Shown one piece after another: positions 1-8,803 of a stretch of 37,589 bases of DNA; position 1 is the stretch's first letter, and each line of letters opens with the position of its first letter. The notes below the pieces were generated by a model. It worked only from the letters and a program-made list of their open reading frames with translations. It ran no database searches and was not told the DNA's origin. Origin of the DNA: Candidatus Sulfuritelmatomonas gaucii (GTDB lineage Bacteria > Acidobacteriota > Terriglobia > Terriglobales > Acidobacteriaceae); assembly GCA_900290245.1 (NCBI GenBank), contig OKRB01000160.1:1-37589 (forward strand), written 5' to 3'. The position numbers and the translations under genes are program-made.

Positions 1-120
1 CAAAAAGGCCCGCCAGAAGTTCGGCTACAGAAGGAACAAATTCAGGTTGTCAAAGACCTAGTATCTCCGCAGAAGTTCGCTGCCGCGAAATCCACATCTC
101 AGGTTCGCGTTTATCATTAG
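1..120 (+). CDS. C-terminal end of an unrecognised upstream protein (partial)
   Basis: Reading frame 1 is open from the first base to a TAG at 118-120, giving the last 39 residues of a protein that begins outside the window. The tail is hydrophilic and rich in Lys, Gln and Val, with no motif I recognise. The stop lies only 6 bases before the ATG of the GT4 gene at 127, as expected for two genes in one operon, so the missing gene probably belongs to the same polysaccharide cluster. An open frame of this length could arise by chance; the tight spacing is the main support. Confidence 0.5.
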   Translation, partial: QKGPPEVRLQKEQIQVVKDLVSPQKFAAAKSTSQVRVYH

Positions 121-126
121 ATACCG

Positions 127-1200
127 ATGCCAGCTTGCCTCCATATCATTAAGAACGCCAAGCTGGAGTGCACCGGGATCGTCCGGCTCGCCACTTCCCT
201 GGCGAAACATTCTGATCGTTTCGGATACAAGTTGTCCGTGCTCTTCCTAGGGGATGGGCCATTAATCGAGACCCTACGGGATGCTGGCATTCGAGCATCT
301 GCAATTTCGTGGAACGCCAGCCGCAGCGATCCCGCTGGTGCTTGGCGTGTTTGGCAGTGGATGCGACGACACCCAACAGAAATCGTTCACGTCCACCACG
401 GGGGAGTGTTCGTACGAGTTTTATGCCGCATGGCGGGCGCGCGCGCTGTCGTACAGCATCTGCACAGTCGAATACTTGAACCCGATGGAGACTCGATTTC
501 ACGTTTGAGTTTTCGTGCGGCTGATGCGGTAGTTGCCTGCTCGCAAGCTGTGGGCGATTGCGTTCCAGAAGCGCGTCCGGAAATCATCTACGGGGGCATC
601 GAAGCTTGCTCCTGCCTGCCTCCGCCGCCGGAATGCGACGGTCCACTGACGCTCGGCGTTCTTGGGCGTTTGATTCCACTTAAAAATGTGGGGGCTGTCA
701 TCAAGGCTGCAGCCGGCCTCGCAGAGCGTGAAATCGAGGTGCGCGTGGAAATCGCGGGCTCTGGTCCATCGGAACCCGGACTACGCGAGCTGGCAAAGAG
801 CCTTAAGGTAACTCAACGGGTTCGCTTCCTAGGCTGGCAAACTGATATTCCCAGCCTTTTAAAGACTTGGGACGTTTTGGTGGCTCCATCACTGGAAGAA
901 GGCATGGGGATGTCTGTGCTTGAGGCCATGGCTGCGGCTCGACCCGTTGTAGCAAGCCGCGTCGGGGGCCTTGGCGAATTGGTTGTCGACGGGGTCACAG
1001 GAATGCTCGTTCCCGCCGGCGATACCGACGCATTGATTGCCTGCCTGGCGAATCTGGCAAACGATCGGCGAAAGCTGGCCCTCATGGGGCGCGAAGGGTG
1101 GAAGAGGGTTCACGAGCATTTCTCCGCGGAATTGATGGCGCGCCGCACCACAGAACTCTATGATCGTCTTCTGAATCAGGAAATGCGACCCGGCGCTTAA
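127..1200 (+). CDS. Family 4 glycosyltransferase
   Basis: A 357-residue cytoplasmic GT-B fold glycosyltransferase, expected to move a sugar from a nucleotide donor to a growing glycan. The N-terminal Rossmann half has the expected opening (a short beta-strand, then a region binding the acceptor). The C-terminal half carries the GT4 donor site: the segment beginning LEEGMGMSVLEAMA supplies the E-x7-E motif, followed by RPVVASRVGGLGELV and a GMLVPAGD turn. Length is normal for GT4. The ATG at 127 is the first in frame after the preceding stop 6 bases upstream, suggesting co-transcription with that gene. It converges with the GT-C gene at 1322. Donor and acceptor cannot be read from sequence; family assignment is firm. 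Confidence 0.93.
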   Translation: MPACLHIIKNAKLECTGIVRLATSLAKHSDRFGYKLSVLFLGDGPLIETLRDAGIRASAISWNASRSDPAGAWRVWQWMRRHPTEIVHVHHGGVFVRVLCRMAGARAVVQHLHSRILEPDGDSISRLSFRAADAVVACSQAVGDCVPEARPEIIYGGIEACSCLPPPPECDGPLTLGVLGRLIPLKNVGAVIKAAAGLAEREIEVRVEIAGSGPSEPGLRELAKSLKVTQRVRFLGWQTDIPSLLKTWDVLVAPSLEEGMGMSVLEAMAAARPVVASRVGGLGELVVDGVTGMLVPAGDTDALIACLANLANDRRKLALMGREGWKRVHEHFSAELMARRTTELYDRLLNQEMRPGA

Positions 1201-1230
1201 CAACAGAGACCTGCCAAAGCATGGCTTCCA

Positions 1231-1449
1231 ATGCTTAATCAACGCAGAAACTTCGGCTGGGCCAAAGTTCCTCCGGGCTTTGATTCCGCGATCAGCTCGA
1301 TCCATCTCACGGCCACGCGCATCAATGGTGAGGGGGAGCAGGGAGACTCACAAAATAGATCCAATTTGTATGCGGGGCGATCCAGGTTCGGTACATCACT
1401 GGCGGGAACGCAACTTGTCCGCCGCAGTCCCTTGGATTGAGGGTGATGA
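1231..1449 (-). repeat. Left copy of a ~220 bp diverged direct repeat flanking the left module
   Basis: This segment covers the last ~40 codons of the GT-C gene (stop at 1322-1324) and about 90 bases downstream of it. A diverged copy in the same orientation lies at 16964-17183. Shared blocks run through both the coding part and the noncoding part beyond the stop codon, so the similarity is DNA duplication, not protein convergence alone. This copy is the intact one. Confidence 0.85.
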
Positions 1450-3094
1450 CGTATTGTGGATTGAGGTCTGGGGTAAGATCTAGGCTTGGGTACTCAGGGC
1501 AATCGGCTGGGGGAGCACGTCGCGGCTGCGGTTTATAGGCTCCCTGGGGAACCCGGATTCTGGGATCATTGAGATATCCAGCTTTTTCAACTTGGGCCCA
1601 TGCCTGGGATTCAAATGGCCCAAGAACTGCAGTCGTTGGTACGCCCTTTGATCGAATCTCATTGACCGCCTGCACATAGCCGCGAGACAAAGCAAACTTG
1701 TCGTGCGTAGCTACAACGCTAAATCCGCCGACGAACCCTATGAAGAGAACGCAAATCAACGGCAGATTAGTCTGTATCGCGTCCTGGTAATAACGGGCCA
1801 TTACAAGGAGAAGGATGGGCAGCAGCGGCAAGAGGTATCGATCGGAGATCCCGTGCTGTAAAGTTGCCGCGGCCAAAAGGCCGATATACACAGCGCTGAA
1901 AGGACCCAGCAGGACCGCGATTGTCTGCCACGATATGCGATTGTCTTCCCGCGAAACATCTTGATGTGTGCGCTTTCCCGCCATCAACTGGATCACAACG
2001 CCGAGCAAGCCGCAAGCGACCACTCCTGCGACCAAATATCGAAGGCCATTGTGAGCAATTCCGATGTGAGTGCCTCGCGACAGAAATCCATCCAGCTTCT
2101 CAAAGGTGTCATTGGTCATGAAGTCCGTGGCAGAACTAAGCGCAATGCGCATCCTCCCGGAAAGGATAAGGGCAATCAAAGGGAGCATAAAGGCGCAGGC
2201 TGCCGCAAATACTGGAGCGATTCTCCGATTCCAGCCACGGAGACGCCCGACAAAGGCCACTAATACTGGGAGTGTCAGCACGCTCAGTAGTGCAGGGAAA
2301 TATATACCGCATTCCGCCAGAGCCTTTATCGCTTCCATATCAATGCCGCTGGGTATCGGAGATTCCGAAAGCGCATATGGTTGACGGGCAAACCAATGCA
2401 TTAGTTCGATGACGACACAGACACTGATTGCCCATGACAGGAAACCGAGTACAAGGACTCGCCGGCTGTGCCGCAATAGCCAAAGGGTCGAGGGGATCAT
2501 GACCAACGCTCCGAGCCACGCAAACTGCCGAGCTGTCCCCCCCACCACGCTCGACAGAGTCGCGAGACCGATCCAGGCCATCGCAGAGCCCTCAGTCTTT
2601 GCTCCCAATGCACGCAGGCATAGATAAAGGCAAACTACAATCGAAAAGACGCCGGGCACATCGGTCATGAAGGTAAAGCTCAGGGGCAGGAACAGCGGTG
2701 AAACAGCAAAAGATACCGTTGCGAGGGTCGCATTCCAGGCGTTCAAGCCAAACCCTTCAAGCATTCGCTCCATTAAAAATGCTGTCGCCGCCGACTCGAA
2801 CACTGTAGAAATGCGAACCACTGTGAACGAGAATCCAAACAGGTGGATGAAGAAGGCTCCGAAATATGCCTGCCAACCAAGCATTGGGTTCTCCGCGCAG
2901 TGGTAGGCCAGGTGACCAGTTTGGGCGAGCACCTGGGCCGACTTTATATAGCACCAGTCGTCGTCAATGCCTATTTCAGCGTAAGGCTGAACGATCAGGT
3001 AGCCGAGGACCACTGTCACGGCGCAAAGAAGTGCCGGTAAATACGCTCTTATGGCTCGCAATTGTGCTCCTTCGTCCGAATAGGGATGGTTCAT
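1322..3094 (-). CDS. GT-C (ArnT/PMT-like) polytopic membrane glycosyltransferase
   Basis: A 590-residue inner-membrane protein with about 10-12 hydrophobic segments and a C-terminal soluble tail of ~110 residues. Just after the first membrane segment is an acidic DDDW motif (residues ~40-43), the position of the catalytic Asp/Glu of GT-C enzymes that use polyprenyl-phosphate-linked sugars on the periplasmic face. A second acidic element, FMTDVPG, follows TM3-4. The substrate is unknown; enzymes of this type often decorate polysaccharide or lipid A. The ATG at 3094 has no clear ribosome-binding site. A TTG 11 codons downstream (3061) is preceded by AAGGAG at 5 bases and may be the true start. 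It is the last gene of the leftward block. Its 3' end is duplicated as a remnant near 17.1 kb. Confidence 0.88.
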   Translation of the reverse strand: MNHPYSDEGAQLRAIRAYLPALLCAVTVVLGYLIVQPYAEIGIDDDWCYIKSAQVLAQTGHLAYHCAENPMLGWQAYFGAFFIHLFGFSFTVVRISTVFESAATAFLMERMLEGFGLNAWNATLATVSFAVSPLFLPLSFTFMTDVPGVFSIVVCLYLCLRALGAKTEGSAMAWIGLATLSSVVGGTARQFAWLGALVMIPSTLWLLRHSRRVLVLGFLSWAISVCVVIELMHWFARQPYALSESPIPSGIDMEAIKALAECGIYFPALLSVLTLPVLVAFVGRLRGWNRRIAPVFAAACAFMLPLIALILSGRMRIALSSATDFMTNDTFEKLDGFLSRGTHIGIAHNGLRYLVAGVVACGLLGVVIQLMAGKRTHQDVSREDNRISWQTIAVLLGPFSAVYIGLLAAATLQHGISDRYLLPLLPILLLVMARYYQDAIQTNLPLICVLFIGFVGGFSVVATHDKFALSRGYVQAVNEIRSKGVPTTAVLGPFESQAWAQVEKAGYLNDPRIRVPQGAYKPQPRRAPPADCPEYPSLDLTPDLNPQYVITLNPRDCGGQVAFPPVMYRTWIAPHTNWIYFVSLPAPPHH

Positions 3095-3229
3095 TGCGTT
3101 CGATGAACCAGTTTATCTATGCGATCAATGTTGCTCATTGGGCGTGGCTCTTTCGATTTCGTTTGGCCAGCGTCTCTACTTCGTTGTCGCCCGCATGTAG
3201 ATCGATTTCAAATGCCCTGCCGTGGTCGT

Positions 3230-4219
3230 CTACTTCGCGGCGGGTGGATGCAGATAGCCTTGCGCTTGGAGCCAGTGTTCGAAAAGCTCTGGCCAAGCGT
3301 CGGAGGGAAGGTTCTGCTTGTGCATGCCGAAGCCGTGGCCGCCCTTTACAAAGACATGAAGTTCCACGGGAACGCCGGCGCTGTGCCATAAGTTGTATGC
3401 TCGGATACAATCGGCTTCCGCATCGTCGTCGGCGCAGGCAAGGAACATGGGGATTGGATCGGGCTTTGCGTTCAAAACGGCGGGGGGGACGGCGTAGATG
3501 GGCGCGGCAAAGTCGGGCAGGCTGTCGGCGTCGTCGTGAGCAGCGAGGCTGAGGGCAAGATAGCCACCGGAGGAGAAGCCGATAACACCGATACGATGGG
3601 GATCGAGACCCCACTGGGTCGCATGGGAGCGTATGATGCGCACGGCCTGTTGGCCGTCGGCGGTGATCAGAGGCGTCATCTTATCGATCACTGGCTGGTC
3701 GCCGCCGGGTATTTGGATATTGTGCGCCGCAGGGAAGAAGCCGGTATCGGTTTTGGCGAGCCGGTAGCGGAGAAGAAACGCGGCGATGCCGAGCGAGTTG
3801 AGGAAACGCGCGACATTCACGCCCTCGGAGTCGATCGAGAGCGAACGATCGCCGCCGCCGGGACAGACGATGATCGAGGTTCCATTGGCGCTGCCGGCGG
3901 GCGGGAAGTAGGCCGTCAGCGTGGGATCGACGACGTTGTAGACCCTGTGCTCCCCGTCGACATTCGAATCCGTTTCTTGCTGCGTCCAGTTTTCCGAGCC
4001 CGGGACCTTGCCCGGCCAGAGGCGCATCTCCTGGGGCGAGGTGGAAAGGACCACGGCGCTGGGTTGCCGGAAAGGGACAACGACTTTGGTTCCTCTGACT
4101 CTGAGCCAGTGGAAAAGAAAAGCTCCGGCAGCCCCAAGGATCGCACCGAGCAAAACGCAGCCGAAGTAGCGCAACAAACGGGTCAAACAATTGTCTCCGA
4201 TCTTGGTCGAGGAACTCAA
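3230..4219 (-). CDS. Membrane-anchored alpha/beta-hydrolase (carbohydrate esterase-like)
   Basis: A 329-residue protein with one N-terminal membrane segment (about residues 13-38), then a short linker and an alpha/beta-hydrolase domain of the acetyl-xylan-esterase / BD-FAE type. Visible landmarks are the oxyanion strand with CPGGG, the nucleophile elbow GFSSGG, an acidic residue in LACADDDAEAD, and a C-terminal GGHGFG supplying the catalytic His. The anchor implies action in the periplasm, probably removing acetyl groups from a glycan. It lies between two GT-C genes in the same leftward block, which supports glycan tailoring. The start is a TTG with no convincing ribosome-binding site. The frame is open further upstream, so the exact N-terminus is uncertain. 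Confidence 0.85.
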   Translation of the reverse strand: MSSSTKIGDNCLTRLLRYFGCVLLGAILGAAGAFLFHWLRVRGTKVVVPFRQPSAVVLSTSPQEMRLWPGKVPGSENWTQQETDSNVDGEHRVYNVVDPTLTAYFPPAGSANGTSIIVCPGGGDRSLSIDSEGVNVARFLNSLGIAAFLLRYRLAKTDTGFFPAAHNIQIPGGDQPVIDKMTPLITADGQQAVRIIRSHATQWGLDPHRIGVIGFSSGGYLALSLAAHDDADSLPDFAAPIYAVPPAVLNAKPDPIPMFLACADDDAEADCIRAYNLWHSAGVPVELHVFVKGGHGFGMHKQNLPSDAWPELFEHWLQAQGYLHPPAAK

Positions 4220-4337
4220 GGATTCGCACGTTTGAATATAATCGATCGAGTCCGAGCTGCACCAGCGGCGTCCGCCGCGTTATAGCTCGCTAACCGGGCG
4301 CTCGATCATGATCCAGCCAGTAAGTCTGTGCGACGAT

Positions 4338-5993
4338 CTAGCTGCCGGGGCCCTGGGCGAGGTACAGCGTGGTATCCCCGCTGATGCTGACGACTTTCAG
4401 CGTCCATCCTTCCGACAAAAGCCGGTCTATAATCCATTCCTGCTCCAGGATGCCGGCCTTGTAAACGTAGAATCGTTTGTGAGTCGATACGAAGTTCCGG
4501 TAATCGTCGACTTTGGGAAAGACATAGGCCTGGTCAGCTGTCAGCGAAAGCTCCGAAAGAAAGTCGCTCTGGCGAACGGCGTATGACAGATCGGCGAGAT
4601 AATGGAGCCGCTCACGAAGGCTTGAAGGAGCGTAAAACCAATCTTCACCAAATGTCATTGCGCTGGCCATGACGATCAGCTCGCTGCCTGGCACAGTACC
4701 AAGGAATGTATCGTCCGCCAGGCTCACGGATGGCCCCTTCGCCATCCGCAATGTAATCGCTTGCCTTGCGCCGGCCCCAGCGAGCCGCCCTGCCAACAGG
4801 ATTGTGCAAAGGGCTGCGACAGCCATGGCGTGGCGCCTATTTCGTCCCAGCGACGAGGACGCAAATCCAATCAGCATGGCGATCCCAATAGCGGTGCCGA
4901 TCGCGTAACGGTCCATGTAATAGCCGGTTGTAAGCCAGGTGACTCCGACCATGATAGGGACCAATAGTGCCAGGCCCAGTGCAGCCGCAATCTCGTGTGC
5001 AGGCGGCCCTGCTTGCTCATCGGTTGATTGACGTGGCTCGTCCCCTAGATAGGAAGCAGCGTGCGTCAGATACAGAAATGCGAGAAAGACCAGGAGAATC
5101 CAAACGCATGTGAACGACGGATAGGAGAAAAGATCCGCCAGGGTGGGTTTAGCCCAAAAGGAAGCAGATCTCTTCACATATGTGAGCAATAGGCGACGCG
5201 TGGCGACAGCCAGGGGCAGTGTCACCGAGAGTGTCAAGAGACCTGCTGCACCAGCGACATAAAGGGGAACATCAAGGCGTCTGCGTTTGAGCAACCGAAC
5301 GGCTTCGCCAAACATTAGAGGTACGCCCACATGTATCACGCCGTAGTGATGGCTGGCGATGGCGCCAGCAATCCCCAGCGCCATTCCAATCAACGGTAAC
5401 AACCGATTCTGCTTCGCTTCCGTAGCGGCCTGCCAACTCAACATCGCTAGGCCGGTAAAGCCCGCGAGCAAGGCGTATGGCCTCGCCTCAGACCCATAGT
5501 TCGTACTCATATAAGTGCAGCTCAGCGCCAACATGGCGAACATTCCAAAAACCGGGCCACAGCGCCGGCGGACGAAATAGTAAGTGGCGAGCAGAGCCGC
5601 TGTAAACGCCAGTACAGAAGGAAACCGGGCCGCGAAGGCTGTTTGGCCCAGCAAACGAAACGACAGTCTTGTCAGCAGATAATAGAGGGGCGGGTTACCA
5701 TCGGCGGGAATTGCGCGGAGAATACTACCGAGATCAGGCAAACACGCGATCTGGAAGGTAAATATCTCGTCGAACCAGAGCGGCCTTACAGCCCTAGCGA
5801 ACTCTAACAGCGCATATCCCAGTGCAACGACAGACACGCTGGCCGCCTCATAGCGGGTTATCTGCGCAGCTGTCCCCAACCCGAACCGGAACAGGGCTCG
5901 GGACGCAGACGGCCAAACCGAACCGATCCCTGCCGCCGACGCTTGCGCATGTTCTTGATTGAGCTGCGGAACAACGTGAGACCGGAAGCCCAT
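4338..5993 (-). CDS. GT-C (family 39-like) polytopic membrane glycosyltransferase
   Basis: A 551-residue inner-membrane glycosyltransferase. The loop after TM1 has WFDE (about residue 73), the catalytic acidic motif of ArnT/PMT-like enzymes. It is followed by DGNPPLYYLL, a family hallmark. About ten hydrophobic segments follow, then a soluble C-terminal region of ~130 residues. It is expected to transfer a sugar from a polyprenyl-phosphate donor on the periplasmic side. The ATG at 5993 is preceded by an AGGGGTGA ribosome-binding site that overlaps the stop codon of the GT2 gene, indicating translational coupling. A GT2 that could make the lipid-linked donor lies immediately upstream, a common pairing. 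The actual sugar is unknown. Confidence 0.9.
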   Translation of the reverse strand: MGFRSHVVPQLNQEHAQASAAGIGSVWPSASRALFRFGLGTAAQITRYEAASVSVVALGYALLEFARAVRPLWFDEIFTFQIACLPDLGSILRAIPADGNPPLYYLLTRLSFRLLGQTAFAARFPSVLAFTAALLATYYFVRRRCGPVFGMFAMLALSCTYMSTNYGSEARPYALLAGFTGLAMLSWQAATEAKQNRLLPLIGMALGIAGAIASHHYGVIHVGVPLMFGEAVRLLKRRRLDVPLYVAGAAGLLTLSVTLPLAVATRRLLLTYVKRSASFWAKPTLADLFSYPSFTCVWILLVFLAFLYLTHAASYLGDEPRQSTDEQAGPPAHEIAAALGLALLVPIMVGVTWLTTGYYMDRYAIGTAIGIAMLIGFASSSLGRNRRHAMAVAALCTILLAGRLAGAGARQAITLRMAKGPSVSLADDTFLGTVPGSELIVMASAMTFGEDWFYAPSSLRERLHYLADLSYAVRQSDFLSELSLTADQAYVFPKVDDYRNFVSTHKRFYVYKAGILEQEWIIDRLLSEGWTLKVVSISGDTTLYLAQGPGS

Positions 5994-6000
5994 TTCACCC

Positions 6001-6732
6001 CTATTCGGTTGTGCGGTTTCTTGTTTGCAACCAAATTTTGGAGATTGCTACCAGGTGACGAAAGAAAATTCCCGGCATCTTCTTGACGAGATAGACCTGT
6101 GTCCTGCCAGCTGCGCGACGGCGATGCCGTACTGGAATCTCCTCAATGGAATATCCGCGCCTGTGCACGCGAGCCACGAATTCCCACCAGAACCCTTGCT
6201 TCATCTCGCGCAATTCGCTGGCCAGGTTATACGCCACCCGCTTGCTGAAGAGAACATAAGGACAGCTTGGATCATGCACTGGTACGCTGAAAACTGCCTG
6301 ATAGATCAGGTAGAACAATCGCGACATGGATTTGCGAGCCAGCGTGTCCTGTCTGTCAACTCGCCAGCCCAGTACGACATCCGCTGCGTTGCGGGCTTTC
6401 CAAAATCTCTCAAAGTCTTTCGGATCACATTGGCCATCCGCATCGATGCACAGAAGCCATTCGGCCTCAAGCATCATCATTCCTTCCCGAACGGCCTGGG
6501 AGTACCCTTTACGTTCATCGCTCATGTTGAGCCGCATCGGGATTTCCGCCGACAGCCCCCGCAAAATCGCCTTGGTGCCGTCTCTGCTTCCGTCCTCGCA
6601 GATGATAAAGCAGAATCGGATATCCTGCGGGAGTTCGGAATACCACTCGCGGATCGTGACCTCAATGCTGTCCGCCTCGTTGTGAACAGGCAGCAGAATC
6701 TCCAATTCGGGAGTTGCGATCTTGTCCGTCAT
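6001..6732 (-). CDS. Family 2 glycosyltransferase (dolichyl-/polyprenyl-phosphate sugar synthase-like)
   Basis: A 243-residue soluble GT-A glycosyltransferase without membrane segments. It opens with LEILLPVHNEADSIE, has the nucleotide-binding EDGSRDGT, and the metal-binding CIDADGQCDP at about residues 95-104. Size and layout match DPM1-like synthases that load a sugar onto polyprenyl phosphate, and it is followed directly by a GT-C enzyme that would use such a donor. Its ATG overlaps the stop of the upstream epimerase gene by 4 bases (ATGA), so the two are translationally coupled. Whether the lipid-linked sugar is the epimerase product is inference. GT2 assignment is firm; the DPM1-like role is moderately sure. 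Confidence 0.9.
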   Translation of the reverse strand: MTDKIATPELEILLPVHNEADSIEVTIREWYSELPQDIRFCFIICEDGSRDGTKAILRGLSAEIPMRLNMSDERKGYSQAVREGMMMLEAEWLLCIDADGQCDPKDFERFWKARNAADVVLGWRVDRQDTLARKSMSRLFYLIYQAVFSVPVHDPSCPYVLFSKRVAYNLASELREMKQGFWWEFVARVHRRGYSIEEIPVRHRRRAAGRTQVYLVKKMPGIFFRHLVAISKIWLQTRNRTTE

Positions 6733-7748
6733 TTGTGTCCGTGCGTGAGGATGTTTGCACGCTCATAATGTCTATCTGGCGCGTTCGCCTTTTCTACTTG
6801 CTTCGAAATCCATTCGTAGGTCGTTTCAAGTCCGTCGCGAAGCAGGCGCGTCGGAACCCAGCCCAGTTTTTCGCGAATCAGCCTATTATCTGAGCAGCGA
6901 CCTCGAACACCCAACGGCCCGGAGATATGTTTAATACCCAACTTCTTTCCGGATATATCGATGATGATCTCTGCCAGGCGGTTGATTGTTACCATCTCTT
7001 CTGAACCAATGTTGACGGGCCCAGGCCATTCGGAGTCCATCAGCCTGCGCATTCCTTCAAGGCATTCCTCCACAATGAGAAACGACCGGGTTTGCTTGCC
7101 GTCGCCCCAAATCTCGATTTCGCCTCCATCGGGAGCCTCGGCGACTTTGCGGCAGATTGCGGCAGGCGCCTTTTCCTTCCCACCTCGCCAAGTGCCTTCA
7201 GGACCGAAGACATTGTGAAAACGAGCCACACGCACAGCGACATTGAAGTTCCTCATATAGGCGAAATAGAGCCGCTCACCGAAAATTTTCTCCCAGCCGT
7301 AATCGCTATCTGGGTCTGCCGGATAAACCGACTCTTCTGAGCAATTTGGATTGTCCGGGTCAAGCTGATTGTATTCCGGATAAACGCACGCGGATGAGGA
7401 AAAGAAGAAACGCTCTACTCCCGCGCGGCAACCCTGTTCCAGGATATTCAGATTGATCATCGCGGAATTGTGCATGACAGCAGCGTCATTCTCCCCCGTA
7501 AAGAGATAACCTGCTCCGCCCATGTCGGCGGCAAGCTGATACACCTCGCCAACTCCGTTCAGAGCCGTTTTCGCCGTGGCCGTATCGGTCAGGTCGCCGA
7601 GAAGAAACTCATCTGCTGCTGATTCTGCATATTCGTATTCCTTGATGTCCGCGCCGCGTACCCAGTAGCCTTCTTTTTTGAGCCGTTTTGCAAGATGCCC
7701 GCCAATGAATCCTCCCGCGCCGCATACGAGAACACGCTTGCGTTGCAT
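6729..7748 (-). CDS. GDP-mannose 3,5-epimerase-like NAD-dependent sugar epimerase
   Basis: A 339-residue extended short-chain dehydrogenase with an N-terminal NAD-binding GAGGFIG (residues 10-16). It matches, from memory, the plant GDP-mannose 3,5-epimerase (GME) over its whole length: ADMGG, SSACVYPE, YGWEK, RFHNVFGPEGTW, EKAPAA, WGDGKQTRSF, VNIGSEEMV and a RGRCSDN motif. All four GME catalytic residues appear present: Cys121, Tyr150 and Lys154 of the YxxxK pair, and Lys193. GME converts GDP-D-mannose to GDP-L-galactose (and GDP-L-gulose), so this bacterium probably puts L-galactose or a derivative into its glycan. It is the first gene of a leftward operon and overlaps the GT2 by 4 bases. 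A GGGGG-type ribosome-binding site precedes the ATG. A related C5-epimerase specificity is the alternative. Confidence 0.85.
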   Translation of the reverse strand: MQRKRVLVCGAGGFIGGHLAKRLKKEGYWVRGADIKEYEYAESAADEFLLGDLTDTATAKTALNGVGEVYQLAADMGGAGYLFTGENDAAVMHNSAMINLNILEQGCRAGVERFFFSSSACVYPEYNQLDPDNPNCSEESVYPADPDSDYGWEKIFGERLYFAYMRNFNVAVRVARFHNVFGPEGTWRGGKEKAPAAICRKVAEAPDGGEIEIWGDGKQTRSFLIVEECLEGMRRLMDSEWPGPVNIGSEEMVTINRLAEIIIDISGKKLGIKHISGPLGVRGRCSDNRLIREKLGWVPTRLLRDGLETTYEWISKQVEKANAPDRHYERANILTHGHK

Positions 7749-8173
7749 ATGACCCCCATTTCGATCGTAAATTCAGTTTTGGCATTTCAGCTTCGGGTCA
7801 TTCTATACCCAACCGTTCCTCGCAGATTCTATTTGAGTTCAGACTGACGAATTGCAAGCAAGGCGCAACCACAATGCGGTTCGGTGCAGACTGTCCCAAA
7901 CCGGGATGCGAAACTAGAAATTGCAGGTTAATCTTTCATCGGATGTGACGAGAGTGCCGGAATCGCAAGCGGCAGGGCAGATATATGAAAACGGATTCGG
8001 TCAACTCGCTAACGATTCCCTATATCGAAACCCACGAGCAGTGATCGCTTTGGCATCAGTGAAGCAGCCAGAACATCGCGGCAGGCGGGGAAATCAGTCT
8101 ACCAAGGACTACCCATCTGATGATGAAGCGAAAATACATGCGGAATCTTGAACTCTCAACCGTTTTCCGACGC
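7749..8173. other. Intergenic region upstream of the epimerase operon
   Basis: No convincing gene is visible in these 425 bases: the open frames are short and lack ribosome-binding sites. Because it precedes the first gene of the leftward epimerase operon, it should contain that operon's promoter. AT-rich hexamers such as TAGAAT occur on the minus strand near 7827-7832, but I see no well-spaced -35/-10 pair and do not call one. Confidence 0.5.
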
Positions 8174-8803
8174 TCACCCCGTCTCAGCCTTCGTACCGCG
8201 TTCAATCTTTGCGATGACTTCATCTACCGTAAGAACCTGGGCAAAGAGCAGGCCTATAGTGGCGCAGGTGGCATGGTGCAACTCACTTGCCGAGAGGTCT
8301 CCGATGCCGTGGGTGGCAGTGCCATCACTCAGGAACAGCACGCGGAAATCGCGAACAGAAGCTTCGCGCGCCGTTGTATCGCAACACACATTGCTCGCAA
8401 TACCTGAGATGATCACTGTGTCGATCTCGCGTGTGCGCAAAATTAGCTCCAGATCGGTGCCGTAAAAGGCGCCAAACCGTGGTTTATCAAGAAGAACATC
8501 GCGCTCATCAACGACCAATTTCTTGTGAAGCCCCGCCGCTTCCGACCCCTTATTGAGAATCCCCGACTTGACGGGAGGATCGAACTCAGCCAGCCGACCA
8601 AGATTTGCTCCATCAGGTCTGAACACGTGGCTCGTGTGGACGACGAGGATGCCCGCTTTGCGGCAAGCTGCAGCGACTGTGTTGATGCGCTCCAGAACAG
8701 CAAGGCCATCCGGTGCTGAAATCGGGTATCCCTCAACGAACCGATTCTGCATGTCAACGTTGATAAGTGCAGTGTGCTTCGGATTTAGATCAAAACTGAC
8801 CAT
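8174..8803 (-). CDS. Isochorismatase-family cysteine hydrolase
   Basis: A 209-residue cytoplasmic hydrolase of the isochorismatase / nicotinamidase superfamily. The catalytic triad can be followed: Asp17 in NVDMQ, a Lys in LLDKPRFGAF, and a Cys in ASNVCCDTTAREA with the usual cis-peptide context before it. Members hydrolyse isochorismate, nicotinamide, N-carbamoyl compounds or similar amides; the substrate here cannot be deduced. I start at the ATG at 8803, since an AGGCGAG ribosome-binding site sits just before it, rather than 9 codons upstream. It is monocistronic and divergent from the methyltransferase gene, with no clear link to glycan synthesis. It is probably an independent metabolic gene between two polysaccharide blocks. 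Confidence 0.9.
   Translation of the reverse strand: MVSFDLNPKHTALINVDMQNRFVEGYPISAPDGLAVLERINTVAAACRKAGILVVHTSHVFRPDGANLGRLAEFDPPVKSGILNKGSEAAGLHKKLVVDERDVLLDKPRFGAFYGTDLELILRTREIDTVIISGIASNVCCDTTAREASVRDFRVLFLSDGTATHGIGDLSASELHHATCATIGLLFAQVLTVDEVIAKIERGTKAETG

Noticed and set aside
3536..4285. 249-codon open frame on + opposite the esterase gene
   Set aside because: It is a high-GC shadow of the esterase; the minus-strand frame has all hydrolase motifs.
7921..8151. 76-codon open frame in the intergenic region
   Set aside because: It begins with TTG, has no ribosome-binding site and its composition looks noncoding.
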